Origin: Opitutales bacterium UBA2995
Lineage (GTDB): Bacteria; Verrucomicrobiota; Verrucomicrobiia; Opitutales; UBA2995
Length of the DNA: 46,604 nucleotides
Assembly (NCBI GenBank): GCA_002346535.1
Contig: DDZZ01000059.1
Location: 1-46,604 of the forward strand
Direction: 5' to 3'
Part shown: piece after piece, positions 15,462-24,043 of the stretch
How the letters are laid out: each line of letters opens with the position of its first letter
How positions within the stretch are numbered: position 1 is the first letter of the stretch
Notes under the pieces: generated by a model
The model's input: only the letters and a program-made list of their open reading frames with translations
The model's database searches: none
Told to the model about the DNA's origin: nothing
Made by a program: the position numbers and the translations under genes

Positions 15462-15604
15462 CTAGACGGGCCAAAGCCCAAGGTTCGGACCCACGAACAC
15501 ATTCGCAATGAGATAGCCCAACAAAAACGGAAACTTCAGCTTTTTAAACAGCAATGCTGCCACCATGGCCCCTGCCATTACCCAAGCTATACGGAAGATT
15601 AATA
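15462..15604 (-). pseudogene. N-terminal fragment of a CPA2-type cation/proton antiporter
   Basis: The minus strand reads a hydrophobic helix (IFRIAWVMAGAMVAALLF) followed by KLKFPFLLGYLIANVFVGPN, the signature first re-entrant segment of Kef/CPA2 Na+ or K+/H+ antiporters, and stops after GLWPV. About 350 residues that should follow are missing and the 5' end runs into the promoter region of the DUF1080 gene. The frame stays open upstream, but only this part looks like protein. Confidence 0.65.
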
Positions 15605-15738
15605 AAACACTTATCGTCGAAATTGGCAAAGCTGTGATGCAATTCCTTATCAGGGGCTTTGAAGATTGCCATAAAAGGGTTAACCTTTTTCCATTTTCAG
15701 TTCCTATCACCCCAAAACAATTTTTAAACACAGTGATT

Positions 15739-17106
15739 ATGACACTAAAAAAATCATTTCCCTTAAGTTTCCTAGCCACACTCTTGGCAGGCTTATTTCT
15801 CAGCGCCACTTCACATGCCGAATGGGTAGATTTATTTGACGGAGAAAGCCTCGACGGCTGGGAGGCCAAAAACGGTTGGGCCGAATACCGTGTCGAAGAT
15901 GGAGCCATTCTGGGCAAGAGTGTGCCCAAGTCACCCAACACATTCCTTACTACTGGTGAGGTATACGGCGATTTCGAACTAGAGCTGGAGGTCAAAGTTG
16001 ATGAAGGGCTCAATTCGGGCATCCAATTCAGAAGCCTTAGTTTTCCGGAATACCGCGAAGGTCGGGTCCACGGATACCAATACGAATTGGACACAGCGGA
16101 ACGACGCTGGACCGCTGGTATTTATGACGAAGCGCGTCGTGGCTGGTTGTACCCAGTTGATCTAAACCCTAAGGCAAAAAAACTCTACAAACAACGCCAA
16201 TGGAACAAAGTCCGCATCGAGTGCGTGGGCAACTCGATCCGCACGTGGTTGAACGGCGAACCGGTCGCTCATTTGATCGACGATCTGACCTCAAAGGGTT
16301 TCATTGCACTGCAGGTTCATGGAGTCGGGAAAAAGACCAATATCATAGGCAAAGAAGTTGCCTGGAGGAATATCCGCATTAACACAGATATCAAGAAGCC
16401 CAGCGAAGGCAAAGGCCTCTATATCCGCAATTTGATACCTAATCACGTTTCAGCCAACGAGGCAGCCAAAGGCTGGAAACTGCTCTGGAACGGAACGAAT
16501 CTCGATGGATGGAGAAACGTGGGGAAAGAGACCGCACCACAACAAGGATGGACGATCGAAAAAGGCGAGCTGACTATCCAATCCACTCCGAAGGGACAGA
16601 AAAAATCCGGTGGAGATATCGTCACCCGCAAAAAGTTTTCCGCCTTCGAACTCGATTTCGAATTCAAGCTGACTCCAGGTGCGAATAGTGGTTTGAAGTA
16701 TTATATTATGGAGCCCGGCACTTCTGCGCTCGGACTTGAATACCAGATACTTGATGATGAAAAGCATCCGGACGCAAAAATGGGAGCTGCCGGAAATCGG
16801 ACCTGCGCATCGCTCTACGATCTAATTCCATCAAAACGCGTTGTTTCCACCCGCGGCGTCCCGGTTAATGTTGGCAGCTGGAATCACGGTCGCGTGGTCG
16901 CCCGTAGGAATGGTCGCATTGAACACTGGCTGAACGGATTCAAGGTAGTGAGTTACTCTCGCGGCGATAACATATTCCGAGCTTTGGTTGCTCGCAGCAA
17001 GTTCGAAGGAAAAGAAGGCTTTGGAATGGTTGAAGCAGGCGGCATTTCTCTCCAAGACCACAAAGACAAGGTGAGTTACCGGAGTATCAAGATACGCGAA
17101 ATTTAA
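15739..17106 (+). CDS. secreted protein with two DUF1080 (3-keto-disaccharide hydrolase) domains
   Basis: A signal peptide (MTLKKSFPLSFLATLLAGLF, cleavage after SHA) precedes two tandem jelly-roll domains of the DUF1080 family, which resembles concanavalin-like glycoside-binding folds and includes 3-keto-glycoside hydrolases. Domain 1 starts WVDLFDGESLDGWEAKNG (about residues 30-215) and domain 2 starts WKLLWNGTNLDGWRNVGKE (about 240-455); both contain the conserved NSGI/NSGL-(Q/K) strand. The frame is open upstream to 15565, but the ATG at 15739 fits the signal peptide. The sulfatase begins 40 bases later, suggesting an operon acting on an extracellular sulfated glycan. Confidence 0.88.
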   Translation: MTLKKSFPLSFLATLLAGLFLSATSHAEWVDLFDGESLDGWEAKNGWAEYRVEDGAILGKSVPKSPNTFLTTGEVYGDFELELEVKVDEGLNSGIQFRSLSFPEYREGRVHGYQYELDTAERRWTAGIYDEARRGWLYPVDLNPKAKKLYKQRQWNKVRIECVGNSIRTWLNGEPVAHLIDDLTSKGFIALQVHGVGKKTNIIGKEVAWRNIRINTDIKKPSEGKGLYIRNLIPNHVSANEAAKGWKLLWNGTNLDGWRNVGKETAPQQGWTIEKGELTIQSTPKGQKKSGGDIVTRKKFSAFELDFEFKLTPGANSGLKYYIMEPGTSALGLEYQILDDEKHPDAKMGAAGNRTCASLYDLIPSKRVVSTRGVPVNVGSWNHGRVVARRNGRIEHWLNGFKVVSYSRGDNIFRALVARSKFEGKEGFGMVEAGGISLQDHKDKVSYRSIKIREI

Positions 17107-17146
17107 TTTCGGTATTGAAAATGGGCACGAGGTTTCGCGTTTAGCT

Positions 17147-18592
17147 GTGCAGACATTCCTGAATCGCGGCGTAAAGCTGCTCCTACAAATCGCATGTGTT
17201 TTGATACTTGCTCAAGTTGGAGTATTAGCAAAACCAAACATACTGCTGATACTTTCTGACGACCACAGTGCCTCTCACCTGGGAGTGTATGGAACGACGG
17301 ATGCCGTCACGCCCAACCTCGATGCGTTTGCAGCGGAAGGAGTAAGGTTCGACAGAGCTTACACGACAGCTCCTCAATGCGCGCCTTCCCGAGCGTCCAT
17401 ATTTACAGGTCGATCGCCGGTCGCGTTGGGGGTCACGCGATTCACACAACCAGCCCCAAAGCATTTCCAGTTCTTCACCGATGTACTTCGAGACAATGGT
17501 TATTTTGTCGGCCTAACAGGCCGCTATCATCATCTGCGAGGAAAAATGAGGCCCCATCCCGAGGTGATGAAGCAAATGGAGGAGTCGGGTTTAATTTATA
17601 TCGAAGATCGATTCGATTATATTCATGTAGAGAACACAAAAGGTGAAAGCGGCCTGAGTAAGGTTGCGGGTTCATTTACGGATTTTCTGGATGCTGAGCC
17701 TGACGGAGCTCCTTTTTTTCTATATTACGGTTTTAACCAGCCTCACCGTGGATGGCCAGAAGAGGTAAGGGGAATTGATTTCGATCCAGGCAAGCTAACG
17801 TTGCCCTTCCGCTTCCCCGATCTACCCGAAGTTCGGGAAGACTACCGACAATTCTTACTGTCGGTCTACGAGTTGGATCTTGGCTTTGGTATCTTAATGG
17901 AGGCCCTCGAAAAGAGAGGCCTCAAGGAGAATACGCTGGTGATCTTCATGGGAGACAATGGCGAGGCGCTTTTGCGAGGTAAGGGAACTTTGTTGAATCA
18001 CGGTTGCAATGTGCCACTTGTAATTCGATTTCCGGGTGTCACACAAGCAGGCAGGATCTCGGATGCGTTGATTAGCGGCGAAGATATATCAGTCACGATT
18101 CTCGAAGCGGCGGGGTTACCCATACCGGATTCGATGACCGGCATCAGTTTCTTCCCTGCACTCAAAGGCAAGACTTATGATGAACGCAAACTGGTATTTA
18201 CCGAACGAGGGACTCACGGTTCCAGCTTACCGACGACGACACAACATTTGGACCTTTCCCGCGCGGTCACCACCCATGATTATTCCTTGATCTACAACGC
18301 CCTGTATCAATTGCCCTATGCTCCTGTTGATATGGACGGAAGATTTGCCTGGACGGCATTAGAAAGAGCGCAGGCAGCGGGCAAGCTGGATCCTGTTCAT
18401 GAAAAAATGTATTTCAGCCATCCTAGGCCACTTTTTGAGTTGTACGATTTGAAAAATGATCCTCACCAGATCAATAACCTCGCAGGTACCAAAGAGTTTG
18501 AAGGTCTGCAATCGGAACTCATTATCACCCTAAGTAAATGGATGGTCCGTGAAGGCGACTATCTGCCCCTGCCCTTGTTTCGAAGGAGATAA
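17147..18592 (+). CDS. secreted S1-type sulfatase
   Basis: Hydrolyses sulfate esters or N-sulfates using a formylglycine made from Cys78 in QCAPSRAS (CxPSR motif). Metal ligands appear in LILSDDHSASHLGVYG (Asp38, Asp39) and FMGDNGE; FNQPHRGW and GKGTLLNHGCNVPLVIR hold the expected active-site His and Lys. The signal peptide is residues 1-28. At 481 aa it resembles the heparan N-sulfatase-like group, but substrate cannot be fixed by eye. The start is GTG (17147). It needs a formylglycine-generating enzyme or maturase, not encoded in this window. Likely co-transcribed with the DUF1080 gene. Confidence 0.92.
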   Translation: MQTFLNRGVKLLLQIACVLILAQVGVLAKPNILLILSDDHSASHLGVYGTTDAVTPNLDAFAAEGVRFDRAYTTAPQCAPSRASIFTGRSPVALGVTRFTQPAPKHFQFFTDVLRDNGYFVGLTGRYHHLRGKMRPHPEVMKQMEESGLIYIEDRFDYIHVENTKGESGLSKVAGSFTDFLDAEPDGAPFFLYYGFNQPHRGWPEEVRGIDFDPGKLTLPFRFPDLPEVREDYRQFLLSVYELDLGFGILMEALEKRGLKENTLVIFMGDNGEALLRGKGTLLNHGCNVPLVIRFPGVTQAGRISDALISGEDISVTILEAAGLPIPDSMTGISFFPALKGKTYDERKLVFTERGTHGSSLPTTTQHLDLSRAVTTHDYSLIYNALYQLPYAPVDMDGRFAWTALERAQAAGKLDPVHEKMYFSHPRPLFELYDLKNDPHQINNLAGTKEFEGLQSELIITLSKWMVREGDYLPLPLFRRR

Positions 18593-18607
18593 CCCCCTGT
18601 TAAACTG

Positions 18608-18679
18608 ATGAAGAATAAAACCACCCGATTGAACCGCCGGTCCGTTCTGGCAACATCCGCTGCCGCATCTACGATGCTG
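18608..18679 (+). pseudogene. orphan Tat leader fragment
   Basis: MKNKTTRLNRRSVLATSAAA is a clear Tat signal with the twin arginines, starting 16 bases after the sulfatase stop as a third operon gene would. After about 24 codons it runs into unrelated sequence and soon stops. The exported protein it once led, perhaps another Gfo/Idh or isomerase, is gone. Confidence 0.6.
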
Positions 18680-18996
18680 AGGCGGGCAAACTTCTCTTCA
18701 TGGTTGGTGAAACGGCGGAAAACTTTGGACGAGCCAGCTTGTTTCTAGAATACCTTGGACGGAGTGTTCATTGCAGGTCGGTGGAGTCCGGAGTCACTAT
18801 GACGCTGATCAACAATCAGTTAGCCGGCCTCGCTTTGGATCTTGGAGAATGGGTGCGCCTCAGCCCCTTGCAGCGTTGGTGCAACAGACAGCTCCGGATC
18901 CGCGCACTTAAACGGGGATGGGGCGACAAAGACACCACTATTATTGCCAAAGTTCTGGAAGAACTGGCGGAAGAAGAATTGGGCTTCGAAAAATAA
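18680..18996 (+). pseudogene. 3' fragment of a 3-hydroxyisobutyrate-dehydrogenase-like gene
   Basis: The frame reads AGKLLFMVGETAENFGRASL, then TLINNQLAGLALDLGEW and ends GWGDKDTTIIAKVLEELA. These match the end of the Rossmann domain and the start of the helical domain of beta-hydroxyacid dehydrogenases (KLxNN, then the D-x(2-6)-L tail). The N-terminal GxGxxG cofactor site is missing and the middle is poorly conserved, so it is a decayed remnant fused to the Tat leader fragment upstream. Confidence 0.6.
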
Positions 18997-19006
18997 GCCC
19001 GAGCTC

Positions 19007-20266
19007 TTATTCAGGTTGGTACGGATCCAATAAACGGAAGATACGGGTTTTTTTCAGCTTTGCGAAGCTAGGCAGGCCATTCTCGTATGGAACGGGAATC
19101 TCGCCCTGGATCAATGGCGTGGCATATTTAATGAACTGAAAGTTCATACTTGTTCCATCTTCATTAATCCAACCTACCGGCAAAGCCTTTACGCCATTCG
19201 CTACCTCGCTCAAGTCAGTGAGACCTGTTTCGCATACATAGTGATCGGCCTCGCCACGAATCAGAGTAACCATTTTGTCCGTTACCCCTTCGAGCGCGGC
19301 TTTGACAGCAGCCTGTCCGACCATAATTGCCTCATCGCAATCAGTCTGTGAAGCATGAGTTGCAGCGGCGCGCTGGCTTGTCCCAAATTTCGCAGTGCGT
19401 GCCTTGATGCCCAACCGCCTTTCAATTTGCTCACGCAGGAAATCACCTGCCCCGCCCAGTTGGCCGTGCCCAAAGGCATCGGTGGCCGAGGAGCTGGCGT
19501 GCACATAATTACCATCTGCGTCAACCAGCCCTTCGCCGCAAACGATCATGCAGTAGCGTTCCTTGGAAAGCACACGTTGAACATCGGCAAGGAATTTTTC
19601 AGGGCTGAAAGCTATCTCAGGAAGATAAATCAGGTGGGGCGGATCGTTTGGTTTATCGCGCCGTTTAGCTAATGAAGCGCCAGCAGCAATCCAACCCGCA
19701 TTGCGACCCATCACCTCAAGAATGGAAACCAAGTCTCCTTGGCCCATCGCAGAATTGTCGCAAGCCATCTCTCGAACGAGCGTTGAAATGTGCTTAATTA
19801 CGCTTCCGTAGCCAGGACAGTGATCGGTCGCGACCAGATCATTGTCGATAGTTTTCGGGATGCCTACTACACGAAGCTCGTATCCTTTTTCCTGAGCAAG
19901 TTTTGAAATCTTATCAGCGGTGTCCTGGGAATCATTTCCGCCAATGTAGAAAAAGTATCGAATGTTGTGAGCTTCAAAAACCTGCAGGACGCGCTCAAAA
20001 TCAGTGGCTCTTTTTAGTTTGTAACGACAAGTTCCGAGAGCCGCCCCTGGAGTGTATTCCAATCCGCGAATCGCTTGCTGCGACTCGTTAGCCAAATCGA
20101 TGATGTCTTCATTGAGCACCCCCAAAATCCCATTCAGGCCGCCGTAAACCTCCTCGATACATTCGTAATTAAGCGCTTCATTGACTACACCCGCCACACT
20201 CGCATTGATCACTGCGGTGGGACCTCCAGATTGGGCCACCAGACAATTTCCAGTTAGTTCAGACAT
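19007..20266 (-). CDS. pfp: pyrophosphate-type 6-phosphofructokinase
   Basis: Phosphorylates fructose 6-phosphate at C1. The phosphate-donor motif is GGNDSQDTADK (109-119) rather than the GGDGS of ATP enzymes, and the catalytic loop is PKTIDND (137-143), with the Lys that in PPi-dependent enzymes blocks the ATP pocket; both favour diphosphate--fructose-6-phosphate 1-phosphotransferase (reversible). The N-terminal block AQSGGPTAVINAS and the later EVMGRNAGWIA and ATHASQTDCDEA are standard. At 419 aa it matches the TP0108-like group. Monocistronic on the minus strand. A PPi enzyme saves ATP in glycolysis and can run toward gluconeogenesis. Donor choice is inferred from motifs only. Confidence 0.88.
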   Translation of the reverse strand: MSELTGNCLVAQSGGPTAVINASVAGVVNEALNYECIEEVYGGLNGILGVLNEDIIDLANESQQAIRGLEYTPGAALGTCRYKLKRATDFERVLQVFEAHNIRYFFYIGGNDSQDTADKISKLAQEKGYELRVVGIPKTIDNDLVATDHCPGYGSVIKHISTLVREMACDNSAMGQGDLVSILEVMGRNAGWIAAGASLAKRRDKPNDPPHLIYLPEIAFSPEKFLADVQRVLSKERYCMIVCGEGLVDADGNYVHASSSATDAFGHGQLGGAGDFLREQIERRLGIKARTAKFGTSQRAAATHASQTDCDEAIMVGQAAVKAALEGVTDKMVTLIRGEADHYVCETGLTDLSEVANGVKALPVGWINEDGTSMNFQFIKYATPLIQGEIPVPYENGLPSFAKLKKTRIFRLLDPYQPE

Positions 20267-20374
20267 CAGCTATTTCAAAGATTAAACGAGCAAGTTAGAT
20301 TTCCAGGTTCAACCTTGGCAATCTTTTAGACGCAGGACTGGAAAATAAAAATTTCTGGAATCAAATTGGCCTAA

Positions 20375-20690
20375 TCATAAGGCATCCAGAAATTGAAGAC
20401 GTACGAAGAATGGATGACTCCCGTCAGGAACCGTGATCGTCGCAAACACATCCTCAAGCAGTCTTCACCTCCGCTTCCGCCAGTTGAAACTGAGGTAATC
20501 AAAATATTTTCCATCCTGATTATCAGGTACTCTGTCTGATCACCCTCAATTCGTCGAACCCTCAGAAAAGCTTGCGGAATATGTTCACCGACCGCACACG
20601 CTTCCATAAGTTTGGGAGCAGATTTATCTAATTCTTTGACGCAGGTGAAATCCTGAAAGCTGACCCTAACGGGATCACCGCCACCCTATT
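20375..20690 (-). pseudogene. Hcp-family (type VI secretion tube protein) remnant
   Basis: The minus strand encodes SAPKLMEACAVGEHIPQAFL, then GDQTEYLIIRMENILITSVS and TGGSGGED, the core of Hcp/Hcp1-like proteins. After GGED the frame shifts; another frame continues EDVFATITVPDGSHPFF to a stop at 20375. There is an upstream in-frame stop near 20685 and no start codon, so the gene has lost its beginning and its frame. No other T6SS component is in the window; secreted Hcp-like proteins also occur outside T6SS loci. Confidence 0.6.
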
Positions 20691-20691
20691 G

Positions 20692-20814
20692 ATGAGTGGT
20701 GCCATCGCTCGACAGACCTCAAGACCAGGAGAGTACATCGGATTCATCTTTGTGGCGGTCATCTTTAGCTTCGTCTTTAATATCTCCGATTTAAATAAAG
20801 GCGAAGCTGTTTAG
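20692..20814 (+). CDS. possible 40-aa membrane peptide or gene fragment
   Basis: A short frame MSGAIARQTSRPGEYIGFIF..., ending SDLNKGEAV, has one hydrophobic segment (about residues 14-31). It begins beside the Hcp remnant and has no good ribosome-binding site. In a region full of gene scraps it may equally be the tail of a lost membrane protein. No family recognised. Confidence 0.2.
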   Translation: MSGAIARQTSRPGEYIGFIFVAVIFSFVFNISDLNKGEAV

Positions 20815-20943
20815 CGCATTAGTAATGCCGAACACTATTATAATAACGGTACATAACAATCGGCAAAGGCAGGTAGCTGAGCTTTTCATGCCCCGAAAAA
20901 ATCAATCTAGGTATCCCGCGTAAAGACAGAAGAGGATCCCTGC

Positions 20944-20955
20944 CGGCGAAAGCCG
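20944..20955. terminator. stem-loop downstream of purB
   Basis: CGGC-GAAA-GCCG on the + strand (TTTC loop on the minus strand) begins 16 bases past the purB stop. There is no T-run, so this is a weak terminator or 3'-end stabiliser for the minus-strand purB transcript. Confidence 0.35.
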
Positions 20956-20970
20956 AGGCTTCGTCCACTT

Positions 20971-22389
20971 TTACAATATTTTACCAGGTTGGTAACGAGC
21001 TGCGTCCGGGTATTTTTTGGATAAGGCGGCAATCTTTTGGTATAAAGATTCCACTTGATGCGTTGCCATGCCCGATAAACGGACCTCGTCTTCGAAGATG
21101 GCTTCCAGTTGGCTTTGGTCCAATGGAATCCTGTCATCATTGGCTAATCGAGAGCCCAGATCATTGGTTTGATTGACCCCGGAACGAAGGTCGCGAATGG
21201 TTGCGACGGCGTGTTCCTTGATCGCTTCATGAACTGACTCACGGCCTGCTCCGGCTTTGACCGCCTCCATCATGATGGTTGTGGTGCCAAGGAATGGGAA
21301 ATACTTTTCGTTTTCCAATCGGATCACTTCTGGGAACGGTTCCATCTGACCGACGACCGTATGGAAAGTTTCCAATTGTCCATCCAAAGCAAAGACGGAA
21401 TCCGGTAATGCAATACGACGGACCACCGAGCAGGATACATCGCCTTCATTCCACTGGTCACCAGCCAGTCCGGCGGCCATATTTAAGTAGCCATTGAGGA
21501 TTGTATGAAAACCGTTGATACGCTCGCAGCTGCGACTGTTCATCTTGTGTGGCATGGCGGATGAGCCGACTTGTGCTTTGGCAAACCCTTCGCCGGCCAA
21601 TTCGTGGCCGGCCATTAGTCGGAGCTGTTTGGCAAAATCGCTTAGCGCGGAGCTGATTTGGAAGAAAGTCGAAATTGTATCGAAATCTAAACTACGCGGA
21701 TACACCTGCCCCACATTCGTGAATACATTTCTGATTCCCAAATGCTTTACGACCTTTTCTTCCAACTCGCCAACCTTCTCTTGATCATCTTCCAGCAGGG
21801 TCAAGCTATCGAGTTGCGTGCCAACCGCGCCTTTGAGCCCCCGAACCGGATAGTTCTCAACCAGAGATTCCAATCGATTGAAACCGAGGATCAATTCCTC
21901 TGAATACATGGACAGTCGTTTACCCAAGGTGGTTGGCTGGGCCGCCACATTATGGGTGCGACCGGAAATAAGGATGTCTTTCAGTTCAAACGCTTTTTCA
22001 GAAAGCCGAATGATCGCAGCTGCAACTTTGGTCTGAAAAATCAATAAAGAGCGGTAGACCTGCAATTGCTCGACGTTTTCGGTTAGGTCGCGACTCGTCA
22101 TTCCTTTATGGATATGCTCATGTCCGGCCAAATCGTTGAACTCCTCAATACGGCTCTTTACGTCATGCAAGAGCTTTCGTTCACGATCCTGGATAGATTG
22201 CAGGTCGATCTGGCTCTTAACCTTGTCGTAATCGGCAATAGCATCACCGGGTATTTCAATTCCCAATTCGGATTGCGCTTTCATGACGGCAATCCAAAGC
22301 TCTCGCTCCAGAACGATACGGCCTTCCGCAGACCAGATCTCCTTGATCGCGGTGGAAGCATACCGTTCAGCTAGCACATTAGGAATCAT
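20971..22389 (-). CDS. purB: adenylosuccinate lyase
   Basis: Fumarase/aspartase-superfamily enzyme that releases fumarate in two steps of purine synthesis. The superfamily signature GSSAMPHKMN is present; other blocks are HIHKGMTSRDLTENVEQLQ, the catalytic-His region GRTHNVAAQPTTLGKR, and EGDVSCSVVRRIALPDS. The expected N-terminus (MIPNVLAERYAS...IWS) points to the ATG at 22389; an upstream ATG at 22434 would add 15 hydrophobic residues resembling a signal peptide, which makes no sense for this cytosolic enzyme. 472 aa is normal for the vertebrate-like PurB subgroup. Monocistronic. Confidence 0.93.
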   Translation of the reverse strand: MIPNVLAERYASTAIKEIWSAEGRIVLERELWIAVMKAQSELGIEIPGDAIADYDKVKSQIDLQSIQDRERKLLHDVKSRIEEFNDLAGHEHIHKGMTSRDLTENVEQLQVYRSLLIFQTKVAAAIIRLSEKAFELKDILISGRTHNVAAQPTTLGKRLSMYSEELILGFNRLESLVENYPVRGLKGAVGTQLDSLTLLEDDQEKVGELEEKVVKHLGIRNVFTNVGQVYPRSLDFDTISTFFQISSALSDFAKQLRLMAGHELAGEGFAKAQVGSSAMPHKMNSRSCERINGFHTILNGYLNMAAGLAGDQWNEGDVSCSVVRRIALPDSVFALDGQLETFHTVVGQMEPFPEVIRLENEKYFPFLGTTTIMMEAVKAGAGRESVHEAIKEHAVATIRDLRSGVNQTNDLGSRLANDDRIPLDQSQLEAIFEDEVRLSGMATHQVESLYQKIAALSKKYPDAARYQPGKIL

Positions 22390-22588
22390 AAGCAGCAAAG
22401 CAAAAACCACGCATTGCTGCACGTTAGTCCTCAAATGGCAATTCCAGAAATCGACTGAGTCCCATGGTCTCTTAGGATTTCACCATTTTTCAAATTCCTG
22501 AGAAATCCGACTGTTGACGGATATAAAGCTTCTAAAAGGCCCGAAAACCAGGAGCCTGGCATTTATTGAACCCTACTGAACAATTCAA

Positions 22589-22795
22589 ATGAGCCAGGTC
22601 CACAATCTTTTGGTCTACACCTTTGTCTTTCTGGCAGGTGCGTCTGCTCTTATTTACCAGGTCGTATGGCAGCACCTGTTAAGCCGGCCTTGGAGGGGCG
22701 GAAAAATTGGCCGCTTCCATTGTTTTGGCAGTCTTTTTAGTAAGATTGTCACTGGGATATTTTTTATCCGGTTGGTGGAGTGCCCATCTAAAAAT
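22589..22795 (+). pseudogene. N-terminal fragment of a membrane-fused spermidine-synthase-like protein
   Basis: Starts MSQVHNLLVYTFVFLAGASA and LIYQVVWQHLLSR, the characteristic first helix of fused MFS/spermidine synthase-like proteins. After RPWRGGK the frame must shift to read KLAASIVLAVFLVRLSLGYF (second helix), which soon stops. The methyltransferase-like synthase domain is absent. The fragment ends before the convergent SDR gene. A frameshift plus large truncation make it non-functional. Confidence 0.65.
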
Positions 22796-22863
22796 GCCAT
22801 GACCCGATACTCGAAGGCAACATGTTTCAATAGGCGAAAGAAATTCGCCTGATTTGAGTACCT

Positions 22864-23625
22864 TTAGATCATAAAGCCGCCGTCCACGGGATGGGCCACA
22901 CCGGTAACAAAAGACGCGCCTTCAGAGCAGAGCCACAATACAGCTGAGGCGACTTCATGCGGTTCCCCGAATCGTCCAACCGGATGCATTTTGGTCAGCA
23001 TATCCGCCAAATCTGCATTGTGAAGAAAAGTTCTTTCGACCATGGCCGTTTTCACAACTGCGGGACAAACCGCATTTATGCGTATACCGTGGGGTGCGTA
23101 CTCGGCAGCGGCGGCTTTGGTTAAGCCAATTACGCCGTGTTTACTTGCATAATATGAGACTCCGAGCCGCCCACCTTTGAGTCCTGCTACTGACGACATG
23201 TTTACAATCGCGCCACCACCGCGTTTGAGAATTTCAGGAATCTCATATTTCATGGATAGCCAAACTCCCTTAAGGTTTATGTCCATGACCTGATCCCACA
23301 CTGCTTCGTCCAGATCCGCGGCCGGAACAAATGGAGCTCCCTCTACCCCGGCGTTGTTTACGGCGATGTCAAGTCCTCCATAAGTTTCAACGCAGGCGTT
23401 AACCATGGCTTGGATGTCCTCGGCTTTTGAAACATCATACTTAACAAAATGGGCATCGCCGCCAGCGTCTTTGATCAACGCAACGGATTCGTTACCTTCG
23501 GATTCTCTTCGCCCAGTGATAACGACTTTAGCACCTTCCTTTGCGAAGGCCAAGGCAATGGCTTGTCCGATTCCTGCATTGCCACCGGTGACAAGTGCTA
23601 CCTTTGATTCAAATTGTTTGGTCAT
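22864..23625 (-). CDS. short-chain dehydrogenase/reductase (SDR)
   Basis: Classical SDR with NAD(P) Rossmann fold, 253 aa. The cofactor motif is TGGNAGIG (residues 13-20), NNAG stabilises the sheet, the catalytic Ser lies in IVNMSSVAGLKGG and the catalytic pair is YYASKHGVIG (YxxxK). The C-terminus (SEGASFVTGVAHPVDGGFMI) is typical. An Arg after the second strand (TGRRESE) hints at NADP preference. It is the last gene of a minus-strand cluster with the quinoprotein dehydrogenase and VOC lipoprotein, so it may handle the alcohol or ketone made by that pathway. Substrate unknown. Confidence 0.92.
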   Translation of the reverse strand: MTKQFESKVALVTGGNAGIGQAIALAFAKEGAKVVITGRRESEGNESVALIKDAGGDAHFVKYDVSKAEDIQAMVNACVETYGGLDIAVNNAGVEGAPFVPAADLDEAVWDQVMDINLKGVWLSMKYEIPEILKRGGGAIVNMSSVAGLKGGRLGVSYYASKHGVIGLTKAAAAEYAPHGIRINAVCPAVVKTAMVERTFLHNADLADMLTKMHPVGRFGEPHEVASAVLWLCSEGASFVTGVAHPVDGGFMI

Positions 23626-23662
23626 AAGTTTTCTTCTTTCGTTTTAGAATCTGAGTTGGCCG

Positions 23663-23997
23663 CTATGTATTTCCAGATTGAGCGATGTGAATGGTTGATA
23701 AAATTCCTAAAATGAGTCCAAGCGCAAAAACTATTTTGAACACAAGACCTTCCGTTACCGGTGATGCCCCGGCAGCGGCACTGAGTATGTAAATAAAAAC
23801 CAGCAGTGCTAACCGCCTCCAAGACCTGCAATCGGATTCATAAACGAAGTCACAACGAAGGCGAAACCAAATACAATGCTTGCGATCTTAATGTGCAGCT
23901 CCGGGTGGTGATTGACAGGTGTAAAAGGAAGGACCAAATGAATGAACGCGAGGAGTGCCAAGGATGTTCTAGCATATCTATAACCCCGCTTTATCAT
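23663..23997 (-). pseudogene. four-helix membrane protein with a frameshift
   Basis: The first frame gives MIKRGYRYARTSLALLAFIH, a second helix IASIVFGFAFVVTSFMNPIA, then a stop near 23812. A one-step frame change at the GGCGG (about 23812-23820) continues RLALLVFIYILSAAAGAS and a fourth helix FKIVFALGLILGILSTIHIA to a stop at 23663. Together this is a plausible small four-helix inner-membrane protein, co-oriented with and between the VOC lipoprotein and SDR genes. Family unrecognised. One frameshift is all that separates it from an intact gene, so it may be a fresh mutation or an assembly error. Confidence 0.6.
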
Positions 23998-24043
23998 TTC
24001 TTTGAATCAGATCATGAGGTAATACACCATAAAGAGGCTCGTA

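Noticed and set aside
15565..15738. N-terminal extension of the DUF1080 protein
   Set aside because: It would bury the signal peptide and overlaps an opposite-strand antiporter fragment.
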